64,000 bases of DNA from Microbacterium sp. LWH3-1.2 (GTDB taxonomy: Bacteria > Actinomycetota > Actinomycetes > Actinomycetales > Microbacteriaceae). Below the pieces are notes generated by a model. The model was not told the origin of the DNA. It ran no database searches and saw only the letters and a list, made by a program, of their open reading frames with translations. Below are positions 53,927-62,537 of this stretch, piece by piece. Both the position numbers and the translations under genes were made by a program. The stretch is taken from NCBI RefSeq assembly GCF_040675855.1, contig NZ_JBEGIK010000001.1:1426001-1490000 (forward strand). Reading direction: 5' to 3'. Each line of letters begins with the position of its first letter. The first letter of the stretch is position 1.

Positions 53927-54499
53927 GTGGGGCGGATGAATGGGTATGGGGTGCTGCTGGGGGCCCAGCGCCTGCGCGACTCGGCATACAGCCGGCTCGT
54001 CGCCGGCGGCTTCCAGTCGTTCGGCGCGGGGTCGCGCATCCTGCTGCCCACGCGCATCGCGAACCCCGACAGGATCGCCGTCGGCGCGGGCGTGCTCATC
54101 GGCGCCGGCTCATGGCTCATGGTCCCCTCGCGCGACGAGCCCGGTCCCGTGATCGAGCTCCACGATCGGGTGCGCATGCGCGGTGCGTCGATCTCGGCGG
54201 TGCGCAGCGTCGTCATCGAGGAGGCCGTCGGCATCGCGGCGGGGGTGTACATCTCCGATCACAGCCACGGCTTCGACCGCGTCGACGTGCCGATCCGCGA
54301 CCAGCCGCTGACCGAGCCCCGGCCCGTCCGGATCGGCCGCGGTGCCTGGCTCGGCCAGAACGTCGTGGTGATGCCCGGTGTCACGATCGGGGAGCAGGCG
54401 GTCATCGGCGCGAACGCGGTCGTCACCCGCGACATCCCTCCGCGGACGGTCGCCGTCGGCGCGCCCGCGCGCGTGGTGAGAGAGCTGGTGCCGGGGTGA
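53927..54499 (+). CDS. hexapeptide-repeat O-acetyltransferase
   Basis: A 190-residue left-handed beta-helix acyltransferase of the LbetaH type. Repeats run from IANPDRIAVGAGVLIGAGS to VVMPGVTIGEQAVIGANAVV, with the active-site loop YISDHSHGF containing the catalytic His. It ends VGAPARVVREL as in many sugar acetyltransferases. I chose GTG at 53927 because TACTCT (53914-53919) ends seven bases before it. Its end overlaps the next glycosyltransferase start. Acceptor sugar unknown. Confidence 0.88.
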   Translation: MGRMNGYGVLLGAQRLRDSAYSRLVAGGFQSFGAGSRILLPTRIANPDRIAVGAGVLIGAGSWLMVPSRDEPGPVIELHDRVRMRGASISAVRSVVIEEAVGIAAGVYISDHSHGFDRVDVPIRDQPLTEPRPVRIGRGAWLGQNVVVMPGVTIGEQAVIGANAVVTRDIPPRTVAVGAPARVVRELVPG

Positions 54500-55692
54500 C
54501 AGAAGCGGAGCCGCGCGTCCACCGGATGGTGGCCGGAAGCACAGCCGAAGGCGCTGACGACTTCGTGTTCACCTTCTCGTTCGAGACCTACGCGGACGCG
54601 GTCCGACGTGGCATGATGCGTCCACCGGACCGCATCGTCTCCAGCCTCATGCGCAGTTCGAACGTCGGCCGCATGCTGGTCGCGAACCCGTTCCGGTGGC
54701 TGCCCCGCGTCGCGATGTCGCCGATGCTCGACCGCGACGCCAGGTTTCCGGCATCCGATCGGATCTGGCTCCACTCGCCCGCCCGCCGTCGCCGTTCCGA
54801 TCGACTCGACCCTGCGGCGGTCGCCGCCGAGTACGCGGAGTACGACGCGTCGCTGCGGCGCGAAGCCCAGCGGCGAGGGCTCAATGATCCGGTGGCGCTG
54901 ACCTGCAACCCGCTCGTGGCCGGCTTCTCGCCCTTCGACTGGACGCGGCAGGTCACGTTCTTCGCTCGCGACGACTGGCTGAGCTCGCCGGGGCGGAGCG
55001 AGTACTGGCCGGCCTTCCGGGAGGCGTACCGCCGTATCTCGGCCTCCGGGCGCGGCGTGGCTGCGGTGTCGGCGCAGATCCTCGAGCGGATCGAGCCGAC
55101 GGGGCCCCACGAGGTCGTCCCGAACGGCGTCGAGCCCGCCGAATGGCTGCAGGCGCCGCCGAAGCAACCCGACTGGCTCGCCCGCGTGCCGCGATCGCGT
55201 GCCGTGTACGTCGGCACGCTCGACAGCCGTCTCGACGTCGAGGGCATCGCCGAGTTCGCACGGGCGCGGCCCGACGTGCACACGGTGCTGCTGGGTCCCC
55301 TGCCCGACGCGTCGTACATCGCGCCGCTGCGGGAGCTCGCCAATGTGCACGTGCACGGCAGCGTCGGGCGGGCCGAGCTCATCGCGACCCTGCGCAACTG
55401 CGATCTCGCCCTCGTCTCGCACCGGCGCACGCCGCTGACCGAGGCGATGAGCCCGTTGAAGCTCTACGAGTATCTTGCGGCGGGGCTGCCGGTGCTGTCG
55501 ATCGACCTGCCGCCGGTCCGCGGCATCAGCGACCGGGTGTGGCTGACGCCGGCAGTGTCGGACTTCGTCGACGTGGTCGACGCCGCGCTGCAGGCGGGGC
55601 GGGCCGACGAGGCCGCGCGGGTCGCCTTCGTCGAGGCCAACTCGTGGACCGCCCGCCACGAGCGGATCATCGCGCTCGCCCGCGGCCTCTGA
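54496..55692 (+). CDS. glycosyltransferase (GT-B fold)
   Basis: A 398-residue cytoplasmic glycosyltransferase. The N-terminal half has TFSFETYADAVRRG and ARDDWLSSPGRSEYWP; the donor-binding half has GVAAVSAQILERI, VVPNGVEPAEW, AVYVGTLDSRLD and SPLKLYEYLAAGLPVLSIDLP, typical for GT4-like enzymes with the terminal EX7E region relaxed. The GTG at 54496 overlaps the acetyltransferase stop by four bases. The donor cannot be predicted. Confidence 0.85.
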   Translation: MTEAEPRVHRMVAGSTAEGADDFVFTFSFETYADAVRRGMMRPPDRIVSSLMRSSNVGRMLVANPFRWLPRVAMSPMLDRDARFPASDRIWLHSPARRRRSDRLDPAAVAAEYAEYDASLRREAQRRGLNDPVALTCNPLVAGFSPFDWTRQVTFFARDDWLSSPGRSEYWPAFREAYRRISASGRGVAAVSAQILERIEPTGPHEVVPNGVEPAEWLQAPPKQPDWLARVPRSRAVYVGTLDSRLDVEGIAEFARARPDVHTVLLGPLPDASYIAPLRELANVHVHGSVGRAELIATLRNCDLALVSHRRTPLTEAMSPLKLYEYLAAGLPVLSIDLPPVRGISDRVWLTPAVSDFVDVVDAALQAGRADEAARVAFVEANSWTARHERIIALARGL

Positions 55693-55724
55693 CGCCGGCG
55701 GTGTTTCGCGCGTGTCACGCGCAC

Positions 55725-55765
55725 CCGAAGCCTGTGTAAACAGGTGGTGACGACCCTGGCTTCGG
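55725..55765 (+). other. nested inverted repeat in a glycan operon gap
   Basis: CCGAAGCC (55725-55732) and GGCTTCGG (55758-55765) pair, and CCTGT (55731-55735) with ACAGG (55740-55744) forms an alternative hairpin sharing two bases. The mutually exclusive pairs lie in the 181-base gap before the priming transferase. They may act as an attenuator or processing site. Confidence 0.35.
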
Positions 55766-55873
55766 CTCGGACGCGCGGCTAGCGTGGCCTTCGCGAGCGG
55801 GGATCGCATCGACGGGCACTGGGGCCGATGGCCCCGGCATGCGTGTTCGGCTGCGTTCTTTGGGGGTACGCCC

Positions 55874-57400
55874 GTGTCATCGGCTTTTCTCGATCTTCGT
55901 TCCACCGCCCGACCCGCTTCTCCGGTCGAGCTCTTCTCGACGGTTGCCGAGATCGCGCCGCAGCCGCGCCGGCTGGGCTGGCGCCGGCGCCTGGCGTGGG
56001 GAATGATCGCGACGGATGCGGCATCCATCGCGGCAGCCGTGTTCACCGCGCAGCTGCTGAGGTTCGGTGACCCCATCCGGGGGCCCGGCGCGGGGAGTGC
56101 CTGGACGGCCGACGCGGCGTATGCACTCACCAGCGTCGCGCTCATCGTGCTGTGGCTCGTGGCGCTCGCCGCGACCCGCAGCCGGCTGCTGCGAAACATC
56201 GGCACGGGCATGGTCGAGTACCAGCGCGTGCTGCAGGCGACGCTGTTCACCTTCGGCGCCTTCGCGATCGTCTCCTACCTGCTGCAGTTGCAGACGGCCC
56301 GCGGGTACCTCGCCATCGCGCTGCCGCTGGGGCTCGTGCTCCTCATCGTCGGCCGCGGGGTGTGGCGCACCTACCTGCACCGGCTGCGGCGTGCGGGGCG
56401 CTGCATGACCGGCGCGATCGTCGTCGGCGGACGGGACGACGTGCTGCGCGTGCTGTCGCAGCTGCGCAGCCACTACCGCATCGGCTACCGCGCGATCGCG
56501 GTGAGCACGCCGGGCGAGCCCCGCTCGCATCCCGTCGACGTGCGAGCCGGGGTGCTGCCGTTCGTGCCGCTCGATGAGGTCGCCCGGGTGTCGAAGCATC
56601 GCCGTGCTCGGGCCGTCATCGTGGCGGGGAGCCTGCCCGGGGGGAACGACGCGATCCGCAGGCTCGGGTGGGACCTCGAGAACTCACAGGTCGAGCTGAT
56701 CCTCATGTCGCGGCTCACCGACGTCGCCGGTCCGCGCATCCACATGCGGCCCATCAACGGCCTGCCCATGGTCCACGTCGACCTGCCGCGCTACTCGGGC
56801 TACAGCCACGTGGTGAAGCGGCTGTTCGACGTGTCGATCGTCACGGTCGCCCTGCTGCTGCTGTCGCCGGTGTTCGCCGCCATCGCGCTGGCGGTGCGGC
56901 TCGACAGCCCCGGTCCCGTGGTCTTCCGGCAGGAGCGCGTCGGAGCCCACGGAACCCGGTTCACGATGCTCAAGTTCCGGTCGATGGTCATCGACGCCGA
57001 GGACCGGCTGGCGCAGTTGCGCGCGCTCGACGAAGGCAACGGGGTGCTCTTCAAGATGAAGGACGACCCCCGCGTCACCCGTACCGGCCGCTTCCTCCGC
57101 GCCTACTCGCTCGACGAGCTGCCGCAGCTGTGGAATGTGCTGCGCGGCGACATGAGCCTCGTCGGCCCGCGCCCGCCGCTGCCGAGCGAGGTCGAGCAGT
57201 ACGAGGGACCCGTCAGTCGCCGGCTGCTCACCCGTCCCGGCATCACCGGGCTCTGGCAGGTCAACGGCCGCTCCAACCTCTCGTGGGAGGACAGCGTCCG
57301 GCTCGACCTGTACTACGTCGAGAACTGGTCCATCACCGGAGACATCGTCGTGCTCGCGAAGACCGTCAAGGCCGTCCTGCACAGCGACGGCGCCTACTGA
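55874..57400 (+). CDS. undecaprenyl-phosphate sugar-1-phosphate transferase (priming glycosyltransferase)
   Basis: The 508-residue protein starts polysaccharide repeat assembly by moving a sugar phosphate to the lipid carrier. Four TM helices in residues 25-170, a nucleotide-binding-like domain, one more TM (about 315-335) and the catalytic domain: KRLFDVSIVTVALLLLSPV, PVVFRQERVGAHGTRFTMLK, FRSMVIDAE, SLDELPQLWNVLRGDMSLVG, RPGITGLWQVNGRS. I start at the GTG at 55874 behind GGGGGT; an in-frame ATG at 55784 would add an unlikely 30 residues. Confidence 0.94.
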   Translation: MSSAFLDLRSTARPASPVELFSTVAEIAPQPRRLGWRRRLAWGMIATDAASIAAAVFTAQLLRFGDPIRGPGAGSAWTADAAYALTSVALIVLWLVALAATRSRLLRNIGTGMVEYQRVLQATLFTFGAFAIVSYLLQLQTARGYLAIALPLGLVLLIVGRGVWRTYLHRLRRAGRCMTGAIVVGGRDDVLRVLSQLRSHYRIGYRAIAVSTPGEPRSHPVDVRAGVLPFVPLDEVARVSKHRRARAVIVAGSLPGGNDAIRRLGWDLENSQVELILMSRLTDVAGPRIHMRPINGLPMVHVDLPRYSGYSHVVKRLFDVSIVTVALLLLSPVFAAIALAVRLDSPGPVVFRQERVGAHGTRFTMLKFRSMVIDAEDRLAQLRALDEGNGVLFKMKDDPRVTRTGRFLRAYSLDELPQLWNVLRGDMSLVGPRPPLPSEVEQYEGPVSRRLLTRPGITGLWQVNGRSNLSWEDSVRLDLYYVENWSITGDIVVLAKTVKAVLHSDGAY

Positions 57401-57427
57401 ATCCTCACTCGAGAGGTCGTCGCACTC

Positions 57428-58618
57428 ATGTCTGGTCTCATCGTTCAGGAATGGATCGAACGCTCGGGCGGCGCCGAACAGGTGCTCGACGCGTTCCGGG
57501 TGGCGCTGCCCGACTCGCGGATGTTCGCGCTCTGGAGCGACGACGGGGAGCGGTTCCCGCGTAGCACCGTGAGCGAATCGTGGATGGCGCGCACGCCGCT
57601 GCGCCGCCACAAGGCGATGGGGCTGCCCCTGATGCCGGCGACGTGGCGCGCGGCGAAAGTGCGGCCGCGGCCGGATTGGGTGCTCACCAGCAGCTACGTG
57701 TTCGCGCATCACTGCGACTTCGGCACGCGGCGCGAGGGCGTCCCGAAGTTCTCGTACGTGCACTCGCCCGCGCGCTACCTGTGGGAGCCCGAGCTCGACG
57801 CGCGGGGGAGCTCTCCGGCGCTGGCCGCCGCCCGCAGCGTGCTGAAGCGCGTCGACCGCGAAGCGGCCCGCAACGCCGGCGATCTGGCGGCGAACAGCGA
57901 GTTCGTGCGCCGCCGCATCCTCCGCTCGTGGGGGCGCGACGCACGGGTGATCCACCCGCCGGTGAAGGCGCACGAGATCATCGAGGGCGGCGACTGGGCC
58001 GATGCGCTCACCGCCGAGGAGGCCGCGGTGCTCGAGGCGCTCCCCGAGCGCGGCTTCCTGATGGCGGCCTCGCGACTGGTGCCGTACAAGCGGCACGATG
58101 CGGTCATCCGCATGGGCGACAGGTTGGGCGTGCCGGTGGTCGTCGCCGGCACCGGACCGGAGCGCGAGCACCTGCAGGCGCTCGCCGAGTCGGCGTCGGT
58201 GCCCGTGCACATGCTGGGGTTCGTGTCGGACGCCCTCATGCGGGCGCTGTTCCAGCGCGCCCTCGCGTTCGTGTTCCCGCCGGTGGAGGACTTCGGCATC
58301 ATCCCCGTCGAGGCGATGGCCGCCGGATGCCCCGTCATCGTCAACCGTGTGGGCGGCGCCGCCGAGTCGGTGCTCGACGGCGTGACCGGCTTCACGGTCG
58401 ACCCCGACGACCCCGTAGAGCTCGCCACGGCGGTGTCGGGTCTCGACCGCATCGATCCGGCTGCGGCGCGGGCACGCGCCGCCGAGTTCGACATCTCCCG
58501 CTTCATCGGGTCGGTGCGTACGTGGGTGCTGGGGGGAACGGATGCTGCGCTCTCGGCCTCCGCCGCGCCGCCGGAGTCCGCTCGGGCGGAGGGAGCGCGG
58601 GTCTCGGCCTCCGCGTAG
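57428..58618 (+). CDS. GT4 family glycosyltransferase
   Basis: A 396-residue enzyme. It begins VQEWIERSGGAEQVLDAFR, has HSPARYLWEPELD and NSEFVRRRI, then the donor domain: MAASRLVPYKRHDAVI, VVAGTGPEREHL, MLGFVSDALMRALFQRA and the EX7E motif in PVEDFGIIPVEAMAAGCPV. GPE and EDFG residues place it in GT4. It follows the priming transferase by 27 bases, so it probably adds an early sugar of the repeat unit. The last 25 residues are low-complexity. Confidence 0.92.
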   Translation: MSGLIVQEWIERSGGAEQVLDAFRVALPDSRMFALWSDDGERFPRSTVSESWMARTPLRRHKAMGLPLMPATWRAAKVRPRPDWVLTSSYVFAHHCDFGTRREGVPKFSYVHSPARYLWEPELDARGSSPALAAARSVLKRVDREAARNAGDLAANSEFVRRRILRSWGRDARVIHPPVKAHEIIEGGDWADALTAEEAAVLEALPERGFLMAASRLVPYKRHDAVIRMGDRLGVPVVVAGTGPEREHLQALAESASVPVHMLGFVSDALMRALFQRALAFVFPPVEDFGIIPVEAMAAGCPVIVNRVGGAAESVLDGVTGFTVDPDDPVELATAVSGLDRIDPAAARARAAEFDISRFIGSVRTWVLGGTDAALSASAAPPESARAEGARVSASA

Positions 58619-58647
58619 GCGTCGACCCCGGCGCCGCTCGCGCCGCG

Positions 58648-58718
58648 TTCACACGATGTGCTCTCGCCGAGACCACGCGCTATGCGCGTAAGGATCGTGC
58701 GCACTCGGCGAGTGAACA
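58648..58718. repeat. imperfect palindrome between convergent glycosyltransferase genes
   Basis: CTCGCCGAG (58663-58671) and CTCGGCGAG (58704-58712) are perfect arms, extended by GTTCAC (58648-58653) and GTGAAC (58713-58718) at different spacing. The left arm with TCTCGCCGAGACCAC resembles the core of the palindromes at 9624 and 10864. It lies in a 230-base gap without a gene and may also terminate both transcripts. Confidence 0.5.
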
Positions 58719-58848
58719 TGATCCGCACGGCCGCCCTCCCGTCGCCCTCCCTCCGGCCGTTGCGCGAGCGAGGTCCGAGCGAGTCGAAACGCGCCGCACC
58801 CGGCGCGCACCCCGGCCCCGAGCGAATGCGGGCGCCCGAGAGCCCCGC

Positions 58849-59832
58849 TCAACGCGCGGGGGGAGAACCGGCCGCTGCGGGCTCGGGCAGCGGGCGGCCG
58901 AACAGCGCCGCCTCGGCGTGCGGGTAGCCCGAGCCCCAGTCGGCGCGCCGGCGCCACACCGTCGACCACGGCCGGTTCGACCGCCGCGTCGCGGCCTCCA
59001 GCGCAGCACGAACCGCGACGCCGGCCTTCAGCAGCAGCACACCCACTGCAGCCCGCCGGGGTGACCAGGTCTTCTCCAGATACGTGACCTTGCCCGCCAG
59101 CACCATGGAGCCCTTCGAACTGCCCGCCGACGACCCGCCCACCGTGTGGATGATCGCTGCCGGCGGGTACACGACCCTGGCCATACCTCGGGCGGCCGCC
59201 CGCATGCTGAACTCGGCGTCCTCGCCGTAGAGGAAGAAGTCCTCGTCCATGCCGCCCAGGGCGGCGAAGTCGTCGCGGCGGATGAGCAGCAGGCATCCGG
59301 TGATGATCGGCACCTCGCGGATCGTGTCGCGCTGCCACGACCCCAGCGACTCCGGGTCGAACACGCGCGACCGCCGGAAGACGGTCGACAGCATCGTCGC
59401 GTACATGGTGAGCGACCAGAGCGTCGGGGCGCCCCAGCACGACGAGGGCTCGAGAGTGAGGTCCTCACGCAGCGTGCGCCCGCCGACGATGCCGTACTGC
59501 GGGTTCTCACGGGCGAAGGCGATCAGCCGGGGGAGCGAGTCCTCGAGCATGATCGCGTCGGGGTTGAGCAGCAGCACGAACTCTCCGCGGGCGACGGAGA
59601 CGCCGCGGTTGACGGCGCGGGCGAATCCGAGGTTCTCTCCGGCCTCGATCACGTCGATTCCGGGGTGCGCCGCGCGCAGCGCGGCCGCGCTGCCGTCACG
59701 CGAGCCGTTGTCGACCACGACCACCTGCTCCTCGAGGCGACCGGCGTGCTCGAGAACCGATGCAACGCAGGCGATGGTGTCGTCGCGGGTCTCGTAGTTG
59801 ACGATGACGACGGTGACGTCGGGGGTCTGCAC
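58849..59832 (-). CDS. GT2 family glycosyltransferase, rhamnosyltransferase-like
   Basis: A 327-residue GT-A enzyme. VTVVIVNYETRDD, VVDNGSRDGSAAAL, NLGFARAVNRG and the metal motif region LLLNPDAIM are standard, followed by GGMDEDFFLYGEDAEFSMRA with the catalytic acid. The architecture is that of rhamnosyl/galactofuranosyl transferases. The GTG start lies 43 bases after the upstream Alg13/14-like gene, at the end of the five-gene operon 58849-64000. Confidence 0.92.
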   Translation of the reverse strand: MQTPDVTVVIVNYETRDDTIACVASVLEHAGRLEEQVVVVDNGSRDGSAAALRAAHPGIDVIEAGENLGFARAVNRGVSVARGEFVLLLNPDAIMLEDSLPRLIAFARENPQYGIVGGRTLREDLTLEPSSCWGAPTLWSLTMYATMLSTVFRRSRVFDPESLGSWQRDTIREVPIITGCLLLIRRDDFAALGGMDEDFFLYGEDAEFSMRAAARGMARVVYPPAAIIHTVGGSSAGSSKGSMVLAGKVTYLEKTWSPRRAAVGVLLLKAGVAVRAALEAATRRSNRPWSTVWRRRADWGSGYPHAEAALFGRPLPEPAAAGSPPAR

Positions 59833-59875
59833 GTGCTGCTCTCCTCCAGGATGCTGTCGCGGCGCGATGCGGGGC

Positions 59876-60820
59876 TCAGAGCGGGACGGGCGCCAGGTCT
59901 TCGGAGCGCACGGCGCGCCAGCGCCGCGCGGTGTCGAGGGTCGACGGGCGGATCGAGTCCGCGTCGCACACCACGGCGAGCCCCCGGTCGCCGAGGAACC
60001 GCGCCAGATCCTGCTGGTGGGCGTCGACGTGCTCGCCGTGGTCGACCGAGCGCGGGGCGAGCACCGGCACCTTTCCGGCGGAGAGCGCGGCCAGCGCGGT
60101 GCCCGTGCCGGCGTGCCCGATCACGACGTCCGCCTGCCGCAGCGCCGCGCCGAGCTCGCTCGACGGCAGCGACGCGACGGCATCGAGGGGGAGGTCCGAC
60201 ACGTCCGTCGCGCCGACCTGCCACAGCGTGTCGACGTCGCCGTCGAGATCGTCGAGCGCCGCGCGGGCACCGTCGACGAGCCGGCGGTACCCGAAGTCGC
60301 CGTTGCCGCCGACCGTGACCACGGCCCGGCGGATCGGTGCGGGGTCGTCGACGGGTTCGACGCGGAAGCCGTCGAAGACCGACAGCGCGTACCGCCAGCG
60401 GGCGTTGACCGCGTGCGGGTACTGCACGTACCGGTCGACCCACGGCACCCGCTCCATCACCTTGCCCGTCGCCGAGATGCCGGTGACACGCGTGGCGCTC
60501 TCGATGTAGGTGAACGGCAGACGTCGCGCCGACGCGGGTACGAGGGCCGACAGGGCGATCTGGGCGCCGGTGCTGATGACGCGGTCCACCTTGTGGTGCT
60601 TCATCGCCCGCAGGGCGATGCCCGTGTCGCGCATGACACCGGCGTAGTCGCGCGGCGGCCGGGTGGGCACGTGGTAGACGGTCTGTCCCTCGAGCAGCGA
60701 CCGGCTCTGCGCGGTGTCGTCGGTCAGCCACACGACGTCGTCGCCGTCGGCGACACGCGGTGCGAGCATGGTGAGTTGTGTGAGGTGGCCGCCCGAGATC
60801 GCGACGAGGAGCGTGGTCAT
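59876..60820 (-). CDS. Alg14/Alg13-like fused glycosyltransferase (GT28 type)
   Basis: A 314-residue enzyme. The N-terminal half starts TLLVAISGGHLTQLTML, as in Alg14-like or EpsF partners, and contains VISTGAQIALSALV. The C-terminal half is GT28-like: VVTVGGNGDFGYRRLVDG and VVIGHAGTGTALAALSAGKVPVLAPR with EHVDAHQQDLA. In many capsule loci the two halves are separate genes; here they are one. The ATG at 60820 overlaps the stop of the SGNH gene (ATGA). Confidence 0.88.
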   Translation of the reverse strand: MTTLLVAISGGHLTQLTMLAPRVADGDDVVWLTDDTAQSRSLLEGQTVYHVPTRPPRDYAGVMRDTGIALRAMKHHKVDRVISTGAQIALSALVPASARRLPFTYIESATRVTGISATGKVMERVPWVDRYVQYPHAVNARWRYALSVFDGFRVEPVDDPAPIRRAVVTVGGNGDFGYRRLVDGARAALDDLDGDVDTLWQVGATDVSDLPLDAVASLPSSELGAALRQADVVIGHAGTGTALAALSAGKVPVLAPRSVDHGEHVDAHQQDLARFLGDRGLAVVCDADSIRPSTLDTARRWRAVRSEDLAPVPL

Positions 60821-61683
60821 GGTGCGGCCTCCACCAGGGTGTTCCAGGCGATCTCGGCGATGACCTGCTGGCCCGCCACCGACGGGTGGAAGTGGTCGAT
60901 CGCCGAGATCTCCGCGGGTGAGAACTCGTAGTCGAAGACGGCGCCGCCGTCCGAGGTGCAGGCGCTGTCGGCCGCGCACACCTCGGCGATGACCGCGTTG
61001 AGCTCGACCGTGCGGGTGGCGACCGCGTCGCGTCGCTCGGTGGCGGCCGCGTCGGTCGCGGCGGCGTCGCCCAGCAGGTTGCTGCACGACGGGCTGCTGT
61101 CCCAGATCTGCCGGGTGCCCTCGTCGTCGCGTCCGACCTCCCACAGGTGGTACAGGTCCGGTATCGACAGCGCGAGCACGCGCGCGTCGGGGAGGCCCTC
61201 GCTGAGCGCGGCCAGCAGCGCGGTGTACGACGCGCGGAAGTCGTCGACGCTCGTCATGCCGTCGACATCGGCATCGCACACGTCGTTGCCGCCGAGCAGC
61301 ACGAGCACGAGCTGAGGCTGGGCGGCGATCACCTCGTCGACGCGGGCGACCGCGTCGGCCACGGTGCCGCCGTCCTTCGCCGAGTTGACCGTGTCGGGAA
61401 CGGTGCCCGACGCCGCACCGACGCGCATCGCGATCGAGCCGACGGCGGGGTCGTCTCCGGTGGCCCAGCTCGCCGCCATGCAGCGGCCGGGCTCGTCGCA
61501 GGCGTTCACCCCGAGCGTCATCGAGTCTCCGAGGGCGCCGATCGTCGTGACGTCCCCGATCCCGGGACTCGTCTCCAGATCCGCCAGGTCGACCGGCTCC
61601 GGCACGGGTGCCGCCGCGCAGGCGGTGAGCACCCCGAGGAGCAGTCCGATCGTCACGATCGTCGCTGTGCGTCTTCTGGTCAT
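60817..61683 (-). CDS. SGNH-hydrolase lipoprotein
   Basis: A 288-residue exported esterase. The signal peptide TATIVTIGLLLGVLTAC has the lipobox Cys at 22. The SGNH blocks are GALGDSMTLG with the nucleophile S54, VLLGGNDVCD and DHFHPS with the Asp-His pair. Placed inside a glycosyltransferase operon, it may remove or transfer acyl groups on the finished polymer. ATGA overlaps occur at both ends, so translation is coupled. Confidence 0.9.
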   Translation of the reverse strand: MTRRRTATIVTIGLLLGVLTACAAAPVPEPVDLADLETSPGIGDVTTIGALGDSMTLGVNACDEPGRCMAASWATGDDPAVGSIAMRVGAASGTVPDTVNSAKDGGTVADAVARVDEVIAAQPQLVLVLLGGNDVCDADVDGMTSVDDFRASYTALLAALSEGLPDARVLALSIPDLYHLWEVGRDDEGTRQIWDSSPSCSNLLGDAAATDAAATERRDAVATRTVELNAVIAEVCAADSACTSDGGAVFDYEFSPAEISAIDHFHPSVAGQQVIAEIAWNTLVEAAP

Positions 61684-62537
61684 GCCATCACCCGGCTCGT
61701 GTCGTCGCGGTTCCAGGTCGACGTGCGCGCGCGGGCGATGTCGCGGCGGGCGAGCACGTTCGGAAGCGTCCAGCTCACGCAGTAGACGGCGAAGGGCACC
61801 CACAGACCCGGTCGTCCCGCGACCCGCCGCGCCAGTCCGCCGCGAGTACCCGCCGTCGGCCGTGCGGCGTCCTCGTGCTGCACACGGTCGGGCAGCTCGC
61901 GGTTGCCGCGTGCGATGCGCACGGAGCGGCGCAGGTGCGCGCGCATGTCGGCGGCGGAGCGCACGCTGAACGAGTGGTCGGCGAGCGTCGCGCGCTCGGC
62001 GGGCGCGAACAGCTGCTGCACGAACCGGTCGTCGGCGATGACATCGGGCCACGCGTCGAACCGCGCGCGGCCCGCCCGCGTCATGGCGTACACCCCCGAC
62101 CCGATGTGGCCGCGGCGGCGGTAGTCGCTGAGCTCCCAGATGCGGTAGTGCTGGCGCACCGGCCACGACGCGGCGGAGGTGTCGACGTGCAGCCGGGGAG
62201 ATGCGACCTCGACGCCGGGCTCGTCGAGCGCATCAGCGAGGGCCAGCAGCGTATCGGGGTCGATCAGGACATCCGCGTCGACATACGCGCGTGGAAAGAC
62301 GGATGCCGCGTCATCGCCGGCCTGCAGAGCCGCGATCTTGGACGCGCGAGACGTCTCCACCACCTGCACACCGTCGTACGCGCGTGCCCGCTCCACGGTG
62401 TCGTCCGTGCAGCCGTTGGCGGCGACGACGATCTCGAACTCGTCCCGCCGGCTCGAGGCGCACAGCGCGCCCAGCACGCGGTCGATCACCGCGCCCTCGT
62501 CGTGGGCCGGAATGACGACGCTCAGCCGCGCGGTCAC
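61680..62537 (-). CDS. GT2 family glycosyltransferase
   Basis: A 285-residue GT-A enzyme with LSVVIPAHDEGAVIDRVLGA, IVVAANGCTDDTVERA, the DxD in AYVDADVLID, and YAMTRAGRARFDAWPDVIADDRF. The C-terminus has a hydrophobic stretch (LWVPFAVYCVSWTLP) that may attach it to the membrane. The GTG at 62537 overlaps the stop of the polymerase-like gene (GTGA). Confidence 0.88.
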   Translation of the reverse strand: MTARLSVVIPAHDEGAVIDRVLGALCASSRRDEFEIVVAANGCTDDTVERARAYDGVQVVETSRASKIAALQAGDDAASVFPRAYVDADVLIDPDTLLALADALDEPGVEVASPRLHVDTSAASWPVRQHYRIWELSDYRRRGHIGSGVYAMTRAGRARFDAWPDVIADDRFVQQLFAPAERATLADHSFSVRSAADMRAHLRRSVRIARGNRELPDRVQHEDAARPTAGTRGGLARRVAGRPGLWVPFAVYCVSWTLPNVLARRDIARARTSTWNRDDTSRVMA

